A stretch of 44,225 nucleotides of DNA from Myxococcus llanfairpwllgwyngyllgogerychwyrndrobwllllantysiliogogogochensis. Its GTDB lineage: Bacteria > Myxococcota > Myxococcia > Myxococcales > Myxococcaceae. Under the pieces are notes generated by a model. It was given only the letters and a program-made list of their open reading frames with translations. It did not search any database and was not told the origin of the DNA. Of the stretch, positions 25,855 to 34,508 are shown piece after piece; the stretch's first letter is position 1; every line of letters starts with the position of its first letter. The stretch is taken from NCBI RefSeq assembly GCF_006636215.1, contig NZ_VIFM01000073.1, forward strand, positions 1-44,225, written 5' to 3'. The position numbers and the translations under genes were made by a program.

Positions 25855-28251
25855 ATGAATCGGACCTGGAGGGCCCAGTCCCGCAGCCAGGCCATGGCCC
25901 GCGCGCTCGCATGGGTCGCGGTGGCGGGCGCGCCTCTGCTGGGGCTGCTCTCGCTCGCCGGCTGGGCCGTCTTCGCGCACTCACCGTGGCCAGAAGCCGC
26001 GGGCATGCCCATGACAGCGCCACGGACGGGCGTCGCGCTGGTGCTCGGAGGCGTGGCGCTCGGTCTGTACCTGCCCACCCGCCCCTCCCGCGCGCGCCGA
26101 CGACTGTCCTCCCTCTGCGCGGTGGGCATGTGCCTCATCGCCTGCATCAGCCTGCTGCAAGAGGTGGCGGGCCTGCCACCGGCGCTGGAGTCCTTCCTCG
26201 CGAGGACCTTCGGTGTCCTCAGCGCGACGATTCTCCCCTCCCCGCTCACGCCCCTCAGCGTGCTGTTCCTGGGCAGTGCCCTGCTGCTACCGGACCGCGC
26301 CGGGACTCGACAGGTGTGGCGGGACGCGCTCGTGGTGGCGGCGCTGCTGGTCGCGCTGCTGGGCTTCAATGGACTGCTGCTCGGTCCGCTCTTCGCGTCG
26401 GGCGGCGAGTCCCTTCCCCCCAGGCGCGGCATGGGCTTGTACACGGCGCTGGGGGTACTGCTGCTCGGCGTGGGCCTGCTCTGCGCGCGGCCGGAGCGGG
26501 GCCTCGCGGGGCGAATCACGCGGGACACGCTCGGTGGGTTCCTCGCGCGTCGGCTCGTGCCCGTGGCAATCCTGGGGCCGTCGCTCCTGGGCGCGGCCCT
26601 GTCGCTGCTCAGCCTGGAGGGGATGCTCGGTCGCGAGGCGAAGCTGCCCATCTTCGCCACCTTGTTGAGCGCGGGCGGCGCCGTGCTGGTGCTGCTGTCC
26701 GCGCGGGCCCTGGACACGCTGGAGGCGGGACGTCGACGCGCCACCGCGGCGCTCGAGGCCTCCGAGGCTCGCTACCGGGGACTGCTGGAGACGACACCGG
26801 AGCCGCTGTTGATAGTGGACCCGGAGGGGCTGCTGCGCTTCGTCAACACGGAGGCGGAGCGCGTGTTCGGCCATCCGCGCGAGTCACTGCTGGGCCGCGA
26901 GGTGGAGCTGCTCGTGCCAGAGGGGCTCTTCGGCGGACGCAGCCTGGGGGGCCTGTCGAATGCCCGCGCCATGCATGGCCTGCGCGCCGATGGCACCCGG
27001 GTGCCCCTGGAAGCACGCCTGCGCCAGGTTCCCGGCCCCGAGGGTGGCAGCCTGCTCGCCGTGCTCCGCGACGTCACCGAACGGGAGCGGGCCACCGACC
27101 GCCTGCGAGCCGCCCACGAGGAGGCGGAGGTGCAGCGCGGTCTGCTCCAGGCCGTGCTGAATCACGCACCGGTGGGTGTGCTCTTCATCGACCCGGAGCA
27201 GGGCACCCTGGTGTCGAACCCCTTCGCGGAGACCTTGCTCGGGCCGCTTCCGGCGCGAGCGAAGCGCGGCTCGTACCTGAGCCGACTGCGCCATCCAGAC
27301 GGACGTCCCATGAAGATGGAGGAGCTGCCTTCGAGCCGGGCGGCGAAGAGTGGAGAGGTGGTGGGCCCGGTCGAGGTCCAGCTCGTGCGCCCGGATGGAA
27401 GGACGACCCCCGTGCTCATCACCGCCGCGCCCGTGCTCGGGCCGCAAGGCGAGCAGCGCGGCGTGGTCGTCACCGGCCATGACCTCACGCCCCACCGCGA
27501 GCTGGAGCGGCTGCGCGAGGAGTACGTGAGCCTCATCTCCCATGACCTGCGCAACCCGCTGCAGGGCATCACCCTGCGAGCGAGCATGCTGCTGCGCGCA
27601 CTGAAGGAGCGTCACCTGGCGCGCGAGGAGCTGCTCACGGATGCCATCCTCCGCAACGTGGCGTGGATGAGCTCCATGATTGAAGAGCTGCTGGAGGGCT
27701 CGCGCCTGGAGTCCCGCCGCATCGAGCTGCGCCGCGAGCGGACGGACGTGGCGCGCTTCCTCGAGGACGTGCTGGAGCGGGACGTCCCTCCGGACCTGCG
27801 CGAGCGCTTCCGCCTGGAGGTGACGACGCCGCTGCCCATGACCTGGGTGGACGCGCGACGCCTGGAGCGGGTGCTGTCCAACCTGCTGGGCAACGCGGCC
27901 AAGTACGGCCCACCCGACAAGCCCGTGGTGGTGCGCGCGTCGTCTCGCGAGGGCTGGGTCGTGGTGTCGGTGCGAGACGAAGGCCCGGGGCTCGCACGCG
28001 AGGACACCGAGCACGTCTTCGACAAGTACTACCGGACGCGACAGGGCAGCGCGTCCGACACCCAGGGCCTGGGGCTGGGGCTCTACATCTGCCGGCTCAT
28101 CATCGAAGCGCACGGCGGCCACATCTGGGTGGAGAGCGAGCCGGGCCGGGGCGCCACCTTCTGCTTCAGCGTGCCCACGGCCCCCAAGGACCCCGCGAGC
28201 CCGGAGCCGCCTCTTCTTCCAGAGGGGCCCGGGTCGAAGGGAATCACTTGA
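25855..28251 (+). CDS. Membrane-bound PAS-PAS sensor histidine kinase
   Basis: A 798-residue kinase. ATG 25855 is chosen because a GGGGGGA ribosome site ends 5 nt before it. The first 285 residues hold about seven hydrophobic helices with short loops. A linker helix and a PAS domain follow (SEARYRGLLETTPEPLLIVDPEG...RVFGHPRESLLGREV), then a second PAS (LLQAVLNHAPVGVLFIDPEQG...). HisKA carries SLISHDLRNPLQG with phospho-acceptor His563. The ATPase has N box NLLGNAAKYG, G1 DEGPGL and G2 GLGLGLYI. All catalytic motifs are present. There is no response regulator beside it, as is common for orphan kinases in myxobacteria, so its partner and signal are unknown. Its stop is 3 bp from that of the convergent lipoprotein gene. 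Confidence 0.93.
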   Translation: MNRTWRAQSRSQAMARALAWVAVAGAPLLGLLSLAGWAVFAHSPWPEAAGMPMTAPRTGVALVLGGVALGLYLPTRPSRARRRLSSLCAVGMCLIACISLLQEVAGLPPALESFLARTFGVLSATILPSPLTPLSVLFLGSALLLPDRAGTRQVWRDALVVAALLVALLGFNGLLLGPLFASGGESLPPRRGMGLYTALGVLLLGVGLLCARPERGLAGRITRDTLGGFLARRLVPVAILGPSLLGAALSLLSLEGMLGREAKLPIFATLLSAGGAVLVLLSARALDTLEAGRRRATAALEASEARYRGLLETTPEPLLIVDPEGLLRFVNTEAERVFGHPRESLLGREVELLVPEGLFGGRSLGGLSNARAMHGLRADGTRVPLEARLRQVPGPEGGSLLAVLRDVTERERATDRLRAAHEEAEVQRGLLQAVLNHAPVGVLFIDPEQGTLVSNPFAETLLGPLPARAKRGSYLSRLRHPDGRPMKMEELPSSRAAKSGEVVGPVEVQLVRPDGRTTPVLITAAPVLGPQGEQRGVVVTGHDLTPHRELERLREEYVSLISHDLRNPLQGITLRASMLLRALKERHLAREELLTDAILRNVAWMSSMIEELLEGSRLESRRIELRRERTDVARFLEDVLERDVPPDLRERFRLEVTTPLPMTWVDARRLERVLSNLLGNAAKYGPPDKPVVVRASSREGWVVVSVRDEGPGLAREDTEHVFDKYYRTRQGSASDTQGLGLGLYICRLIIEAHGGHIWVESEPGRGATFCFSVPTAPKDPASPEPPLLPEGPGSKGIT

Positions 28252-28254
28252 GAC

Positions 28255-29361
28255 CTAGCGGCGCGCCGCCCAGCGAGGAAGCCAGTCCGGCGCCTTCGCG
28301 GTGGTGAGCCGCGTCTGGCCGCTGCCATCGGCGCGCATGAGGTACACGTCCGTGTTGCCCTCGCGCTCCGACGTGAAGGCCAGGTACTTCCCGTCGGGGC
28401 TCCACGCCGGCATGTCGTCGCGGTGCGTTCCGTCCGTCAGCGCCACCGGCGCGCCTCCCGCCACCGGAACCATCCAGAGGCGACTGAGTCCCTCGGGCGC
28501 GCGGCTCACGTAGACCAGCCGCTGTCCGTCCGGGCTGAAGGCCGGCTCGCGCTCGTCGCCGGAGAAGCCGCTCCCCGACACCGCGCGCAGGTCCGAGCCA
28601 TCCGGGCGCACCAGGTACAGCCGCTCCTTGTCCTCCCGGTCGCTGACGAAGACGAGCCACTGTCCATCCGGACTCCACAGCGGAGAGCGGTCCTCGCGGT
28701 GGAAGGCGGTGAGACGCCGCTCCTCCGTGCCGTCCGCCTTCGTCACGTAGATTTCAGGGTCGCCCTCGCGACTGCACACGAAGGCCACTTCCTTGCCGTC
28801 CGGCGAGATGGAGGGTTCGAAGCAGCCCTCCTTCACTTGCGTCAGCCGCACCTCCGGCGCGCCCTCGCGCGGCTCCAGGCGCACCAGGTCGCTGAAGCCC
28901 TGGGCATCCGACTCCGCCACGAGCCACGAGCCATCCGGCGCCCAGCTCGCGTTGCGCGCCCGGGCCCGGGGGGCATGCAGCGGCACCGCGTCTCCACCCG
29001 CGAGGGGTTGGACTCGGAGCTGCTGGAATTGAATCCCGCCCTGCTCGCGCACGGCCACCACCAGCAACGACTTCCCGTCCGGAGACACCGGGCCGGGGTA
29101 GTCGTCCTCGGGGCCTCGGGTGATTTGCGTCTCCGTCCCGTCGGGACCCACCTGCCACACGTCCTTCTGTCCCGCCCGCTCCGACAGGAAGACCACGACG
29201 CCCGGAATGGCGCGTGCCTCCTCCTTCGACAGCGGCCCGGCGCCCGACGCCCCGCCACACCGGCCGGAGCATCCGACACCGAGCACGGCGAGCGCGGCAA
29301 GACTCCACCGCGCTCGCCACGGCCAGGAACGCGGCATCCGTTCTCGGCCTTGCTTCCTCAC
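28255..29361 (-). CDS. TolB/WD40-like beta-propeller lipoprotein
   Basis: A 368-residue lipoprotein. GTG 29361 is 1 nt after the stop of the amidase gene (TGA-C-GTG); ATG 29337 is an equally good start. The signal ends in LGVGC. The mature part consists of about six repeats of the PD40 type: ISPDGKEVAFVCSREGD.EIYV, WSPDGQWLVFVSDREDKERLYLV, FSPDGQRLVYVSRAPEG, WSPDGKYLAFTSEREGNTDVYLM, each followed by a turn such as ADGSGQTRLT. This is the TolB C-terminal propeller fold, here with a lipid anchor. Such propellers bind proteins or peptidoglycan-associated partners. Its tight coupling to a peptidoglycan amidase suggests a joint cell-wall role; this is inference. Confidence 0.85.
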   Translation of the reverse strand: MRKQGRERMPRSWPWRARWSLAALAVLGVGCSGRCGGASGAGPLSKEEARAIPGVVVFLSERAGQKDVWQVGPDGTETQITRGPEDDYPGPVSPDGKSLLVVAVREQGGIQFQQLRVQPLAGGDAVPLHAPRARARNASWAPDGSWLVAESDAQGFSDLVRLEPREGAPEVRLTQVKEGCFEPSISPDGKEVAFVCSREGDPEIYVTKADGTEERRLTAFHREDRSPLWSPDGQWLVFVSDREDKERLYLVRPDGSDLRAVSGSGFSGDEREPAFSPDGQRLVYVSRAPEGLSRLWMVPVAGGAPVALTDGTHRDDMPAWSPDGKYLAFTSEREGNTDVYLMRADGSGQTRLTTAKAPDWLPRWAARR

Positions 29362-29362
29362 G

Positions 29363-30991
<1,629 letters not shown>

Positions 30992-31123
30992 GGGGAGCTC
31001 CTTCGAGGGGGGTCAGCAGCTCTTCGGTCCGCCCCCGTCCACGGGAGCGGCGCAGCGCGGTCCGGTGAGCAGCATGCATGCCAGCCGCTCAATCCCCGCT
31101 TTTCACCCCTTCGCGCCCCCCAA

Positions 31124-31145
31124 GGTGGAGCATCCATGCTCCACC
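31124..31145. promoter_or_regulatory. 22-bp palindrome, candidate operator
   Basis: Perfect arms GGTGGAGCAT (31124-31133) and ATGCTCCACC (31136-31145) with a CC centre. It lies 133 bp upstream of the amidase ATG on one side and 278 bp before the metallophosphoesterase on the other. Both genes point away, so it is not a terminator; a dimeric regulator site is the likeliest reading. Confidence 0.6.
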
Positions 31146-31183
31146 TCTCCACCCTCCGCCCCATTCCGAGAAATCCAACTGAA

Positions 31184-31203
31184 CATTTCAACCCGTTGAA
31201 ATG
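31184..31203. promoter_or_regulatory. 20-bp palindrome, candidate operator
   Basis: CATTTCAACCCGTTGAAATG is a perfect inverted repeat, with 9-bp arms and a CC centre. Its centre is 59 bp from that of the first palindrome, nearly six helical turns, but the sequence of the arms is different, so two regulators may be involved. Confidence 0.6.
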
Positions 31204-31422
31204 ACGAGCACGCCCACATCGGACCTACTTCCACTCACCCCCCGAATGGCCGCCATTGTCGCAGTGGCGCATTTCGAGACAGCCCCGGCGTAAACTGATT
31301 TTACGATAATTCTCGTATTCCTCGTCTTTTCGCATCGGGCCGGATTGAGGCTGGAAGACAGGGGGGCGGGGGCACGTGGAGTTCAGGGGCCCGGCGGTCG
31401 AATCATCCGCTATGAGGGGTGC

Positions 31423-32160
31423 ATGCGGCTCTTCGGCATCGGCGACACCCATCTGCCCTCCACGCGACAGAAGGACATGCATCGCTTCGGATGGACGGAC
31501 CACCCGCTTCCGCTCCAGCGCGCGTGGGACGACATGGTGCGGCCGGACGACGTGGTCATCGTCGCGGGAGACATCTCCTGGGCGACGCGCGCGCACGAGG
31601 TGATGGACGACCTGGCATGGCTGGACGCGAGGCCGGGGCGCAAGCTGCTGGTGCGCGGCAACCACGACTACTGGTGGGGAGACTCGGCGTCGAAGCTGCG
31701 CAAGCTGCTGGAGCCGTTCCGCACGCTGGAGGCGTTCCTGCACAACAGCGCGGCGGTGATGGGGCCGTGGGTGATTGCCGGCACGCGGCTGTGGACGGCG
31801 CCCGAGGCGCCCCCCATGCCCGGCGGAGAGATGGGCGACGAGCCCGTCAACGACGGCTACGTGGAGCGGGAGACGCGCAGGCTCGCGGTCTCCATCGAGG
31901 ACGCGAAGAAGAAGGAAGCGGCCAGCCCCATACCTCTGGTGCGAGTGGCCGCGGTGCACTTCCCTCCGCTGTACGCGAACGAGAAGCCCACGGCGTTCAG
32001 CGAGCCGATTGAAGCGTTCAAGCCGAAGGTCTGCGTGTACGGCCACCTGCACTCGACGGGAATCCCGGCGGGGTTCACCGGGGAGCGCGCGGGGGTGCGC
32101 TACGTGCTGGCGTCGTGCGACGCGGCGGGTTTCAAGCCGATGCTGCTCGACGAGGTGTGA
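31423..32160 (+). CDS. Calcineurin-like metallophosphoesterase
   Basis: A 245-residue cytoplasmic protein (ATG 31423, with GAGGGG upstream). All five metal-binding motifs are present and in order: GDTHLP (D8, H10), GDISWA, GNHDYWW, HFPP and GHLHSTG. This defines a binuclear metal phosphoesterase of the calcineurin superfamily. No membrane segments or signal. The insert between the GNHD and HFPP motifs has a charged helix (YVERETRRLAVSIEDAKKKEA). Substrate (protein, nucleotide or lipid) is not predictable. Followed by a 165-bp gap and the TIGR02265 gene in the same direction. Confidence 0.9.
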   Translation: MRLFGIGDTHLPSTRQKDMHRFGWTDHPLPLQRAWDDMVRPDDVVIVAGDISWATRAHEVMDDLAWLDARPGRKLLVRGNHDYWWGDSASKLRKLLEPFRTLEAFLHNSAAVMGPWVIAGTRLWTAPEAPPMPGGEMGDEPVNDGYVERETRRLAVSIEDAKKKEAASPIPLVRVAAVHFPPLYANEKPTAFSEPIEAFKPKVCVYGHLHSTGIPAGFTGERAGVRYVLASCDAAGFKPMLLDEV

Positions 32161-32325
32161 GCGGGAGGCGACCTGGAAGGGAGGCGGCGGGCACCGGACG
32201 TGTCGAGTCGCCTCGCGACAGCGGATGCTCGCGCGAAGGGCCCTTCGCCTGCGTCCGCTCTGGCAGTGAGGCTAAGCTGAGCACGCTTCCGTCATCGGGG
32301 CCCGGACCGGAGCAGGAGCCGAGAC

Positions 32326-32907
32326 ATGCCGTCCAACAAAGCCGAGCTCGCCGCGCGCCTCGCGGCCACGCAACCTGGCGACGCGGTACGCGGACTGTTC
32401 TTCAAGGCGGTGTTCAGCCTCGTCCAGCAGAAGGCCGGACTGGCCACGCTGGAGAAGCTGCGCGTGGGAGACCTGGCGAAGGACTACTCCGACCTGCGCA
32501 CCTATCCGGTGCAGGAGTTCATCAACCTCCTCTATGTCGCGGCGGACGCGCTCGAGCAGGAGATGGGGACCGAGAACGCCGTGTACCACGCGTGCGGCGA
32601 GTCCAACGTCACGCGCTACTCCACCGGCCCGGGGATGCTCATCTTCGGCATCATCTCCCGGGGAGACCCACAGAAGCTCTTCTCCGGGGCGCAGATGGGC
32701 TACAGCGCGGCCGTCACGTACGGCACCCGCGAGTATGTGACGACGGGGCCCAAGTCCGGCACGTTGCGCGTCCGCCGGGACATGCTGCCGCCCGCGTATC
32801 ACGAGGGCATCCTCACCGGCGCGCTGAAGGTGCTGGGGCTCAAGGGCACGGCGAAGGCCCATCCGCAGGGCATCGACCGCGTGGACTACGACATCACGTG
32901 GGAGTGA
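32326..32907 (+). CDS. TIGR02265/DUF2378 family protein (myxobacterial)
   Basis: A 193-residue protein of a paralogous family largely restricted to myxobacteria. Family features include an N-terminal PGDAVRGLFFKAVFSLV helix, a middle DYSDLRTYPVQEFINLLYVAADAL region, and the ending GILTGALKVLGLKGTAKAH...DYDITWE. The function of the family is unknown. No signal peptide and no catalytic motif. The single conserved-looking Cys (YHACGES) is not part of an obvious motif. Its stop directly abuts the stop of the convergent hotdog gene with no spacer. A GAGC/GGAGC stretch before ATG 32326 (GGAGCAGGAGCCGAGAC) supplies the ribosome site. Confidence 0.85.
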   Translation: MPSNKAELAARLAATQPGDAVRGLFFKAVFSLVQQKAGLATLEKLRVGDLAKDYSDLRTYPVQEFINLLYVAADALEQEMGTENAVYHACGESNVTRYSTGPGMLIFGIISRGDPQKLFSGAQMGYSAAVTYGTREYVTTGPKSGTLRVRRDMLPPAYHEGILTGALKVLGLKGTAKAHPQGIDRVDYDITWE

Positions 32908-32917
32908 TTACTCCACG
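32897..32917. terminator. Hairpin spanning two abutting stop codons
   Basis: CGTGGGAGT and ACTCCACG pair with one bulged G around a 4-nt GATT loop. The stem includes the last codons of the TIGR02265 gene and of the convergent hotdog gene, which have no gap between them. It is the only available fold that could serve as a shared terminator. Confidence 0.3.
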
Positions 32918-33945
32918 CGCTCGAAGGTGACGTCGAGCTCGGCGACGACGCGCTCGCCCACGGAGGCCTGGCAGGTGAAGACGTGGTCGGCGCCGTCGTG
33001 CGAGCGGCGCGCCGCGCCGAACACCACCGTCTGACCGGCGTACGCGAGGCTGTCCGCCTTGAGGTTCACGTTCTTGGCGAGCACGCGGGCCCAGGGCGCG
33101 CCTTCCAGCTTGCGCAGCAGCGTGGTCGCGACGCGCGTCATGCCGCTGGCGACGATGGCCACGGGCATCACCGGGTGCAGGGCGAAGTGGCCCTTGCACA
33201 TGTCCACCGTCACGGGGCCCAGGGACGCGGTGAGGCTCTCACCGTCCGGGCGCCAGTCGCGCAGGGCCAGCGCCTTGCCGTACGGGTTCTGCCGCAGCCG
33301 CGCCCACTCCTCGGGGGTGCGCTGCACGTTGTCCTCGCGACGGGGCTCGCGGCGCATCTCCACCCGGGCCTCGCCGAACAGGCGGGTGAAGGCGGCGGCG
33401 GACAGCACGTTGTAGTCCACCTCCAGGCGGAACACCGGGGTGCCGTCCGGCGCGGACAAGAGCGTGCGCGCCGTGGCGGTGCGCTTGCCCGTGAAGCTCG
33501 CCTGCGCCAGGCCCCAGAGCAGGTCCGTGGAGCGCGCCATCGGCTCGCGGCGCAGCCACTCACCGCGCGCGCCACACGCCAGGTAGAAGTGCTGGCCGTC
33601 CTTGGGCGTCACCAGCGCCGCGGCGCAGGAGCCGAGAATCGCCATGTGGCGCCCCGCCTCCGCGATGCCGATGAGGCCCGCTTCCGCGTCCGGGTCCTGC
33701 TGCACCGGGATGCGCGCCACCACTTCGCCCTGCCCCATCACCGTCACGTCCTTCAACGCGAAGTACGGGTCTCGCACGCAGATGCGCGGGTAGAGCTCCT
33801 GCGCGCTCAGCACCGTGTGCGGCGCCAGGTTCGACCAGTCGCGCAGCGGCTGTTCCGTCCAGGGCGTCACCACCGACGACGACGCGGAAGACGACAGACC
33901 GGAGGAGAGGATCGAGGCGGCGGCGTGGGGGGCGACGTCGAGCAT
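32908..33945 (-). CDS. Double-hotdog (FabZ/FabA-like) fold protein
   Basis: A 345-residue protein (ATG 33945; earlier in-frame codons would start inside the predicted promoter). It shows two hotdog-type halves. The first (about 50-190) has YFALKDVTVMGQGEVVARIPV, the helix segment GIAEAGRHMAILGSCAAAL (93-111) and FRLEVDYNVLSAAAFTRLF. The second (about 235-345) has KGHFALHPVMPVAIVASGMTR (His253), comparable to the GHFPGxPxMPG core of FabZ dehydratases, and ends in strands (ERVVAELDVTFERVE). The Gly after MP is replaced by Val, and no Glu follows at the usual FabZ position, so activity is not assured. It may bind or act on acyl thioesters. The call rests on motif resemblance; a profile search is needed to decide. 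Confidence 0.55.
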   Translation of the reverse strand: MLDVAPHAAASILSSGLSSSASSSVVTPWTEQPLRDWSNLAPHTVLSAQELYPRICVRDPYFALKDVTVMGQGEVVARIPVQQDPDAEAGLIGIAEAGRHMAILGSCAAALVTPKDGQHFYLACGARGEWLRREPMARSTDLLWGLAQASFTGKRTATARTLLSAPDGTPVFRLEVDYNVLSAAAFTRLFGEARVEMRREPRREDNVQRTPEEWARLRQNPYGKALALRDWRPDGESLTASLGPVTVDMCKGHFALHPVMPVAIVASGMTRVATTLLRKLEGAPWARVLAKNVNLKADSLAYAGQTVVFGAARRSHDGADHVFTCQASVGERVVAELDVTFERVE

Positions 33946-34018
33946 GGTGGCTGACCTCAGTTCGGACACAGGGTTGTGCGCGACACCTGAAAGCACTGTA
34001 ACCGAGCAGGCTTCCGCC

Positions 34019-34047
34019 AGTACAGAAATATTTCTGTCTGGTGAAAA
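34019..34047 (-). promoter_or_regulatory. Promoter with 16-bp palindrome in its spacer (hotdog gene)
   Basis: On the - strand TTTTCA (34047-34042) and TGTACT (34024-34019) make a sigma-70-type promoter with an exact 17-bp spacer, 4/6 matches each. The perfect palindrome ACAGAAATATTTCTGT (34022-34037) fills the spacer and the edge of the -10 box, the classic place for a repressor site. Predicted start is about 65-70 nt before the ATG at 33945. Confidence 0.55.
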
Positions 34048-34463
34048 CATTCTCGCACCTGAGGGCCAGTTGTTGCCTGTGCGGCGGTAATTTTATGTCC
34101 CAGCAGGACAAAATCACCGATTCCGTGTCACCAGGAGTGTGTCGAAAGACACCCAGAACCCACACACAACGCGAAGCGTCAGAGCTCGCATGGGGTTCAA
34201 CTCACCCCATTATCGCCCGAATCGTCGCCGTGTTTCCGCAGAGTTACACCGTCACTGAGCACTCAGACGCAGTGCGTCTTTCCGGACACCGTAGGGAAAG
34301 TGATGGTGGACCGGCAGGATTCCAGTCCAGGCACCCATTCCAGGCCGGTGGAGGCCTTTTCCAGCGGGCGGGGGTTTTCCGCCGGGGGAATTTCCGGGGC
34401 ATTTTCCGCCCGGGGCCTCACCAGTCGGGAGGCTCCAGGGCCGGAGCGACACCTGGAAGGAAG
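34048..34463. other. 416-bp intergenic stretch with small dyads and TTTTCC copies
   Basis: No gene is supported here: the frame open across it on the + strand runs antisense through kup. Visible elements: GTGTC-GAAA-GACAC (34139-34152), a GNRA-loop hairpin; CTGAG-CA-CTCAG (34255-34266); AGACGCA-G-TGCGTCT (34265-34279); and TTTTCC or TTTCC four times (34357, 34375, 34391, 34402) within a G/C-rich stretch. These could belong to an unrecognised RNA leader or to binding sites for the hotdog promoter; none is decisive. Confidence 0.4.
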
Positions 34464-34492
34464 CCCGGCCCTCCGGGAGACGAAGGGCCGGG
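34464..34492 (-). terminator. Hairpin after kup
   Basis: CCCGGCCCT (34464-34472) and AGGGCCGGG (34484-34492) form a perfect 9-bp stem with an 11-nt loop, 16 nt past the kup stop on the - strand. No strong U-run follows. Confidence 0.6.
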
Positions 34493-34508
34493 AAACCGCG
34501 GGCGTCGG

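Larger units (their letters stand above)
30992..31422. other. 431-bp divergent intergenic region with two palindromes
   Basis: The region lies between the divergent amidase (-) and metallophosphoesterase (+) starts. It holds two strong palindromes (31124-31145 and 31184-31203, listed separately), then an AT-richer stretch (31200-31330) with an inverted repeat TACGA (31302-31306)/TCGTA (31313-31317). A GATAAT hexamer at 31305-31310 could be a -10 box for the + gene but has no -35 partner. I see no small gene. Confidence 0.6.

Noticed and set aside
31305..31310. GATAAT as -10 box for the metallophosphoesterase gene
   Set aside because: No -35-like hexamer at 16-18 bp spacing (GC-only sequence there), so no promoter feature is called.
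34090..34116. Inverted repeat ATTTT-GTCC / GGAC-AAAAT upstream of the hotdog gene
   Set aside because: The arms pair only with a 2-nt bulge; too weak to list as an operator on its own.
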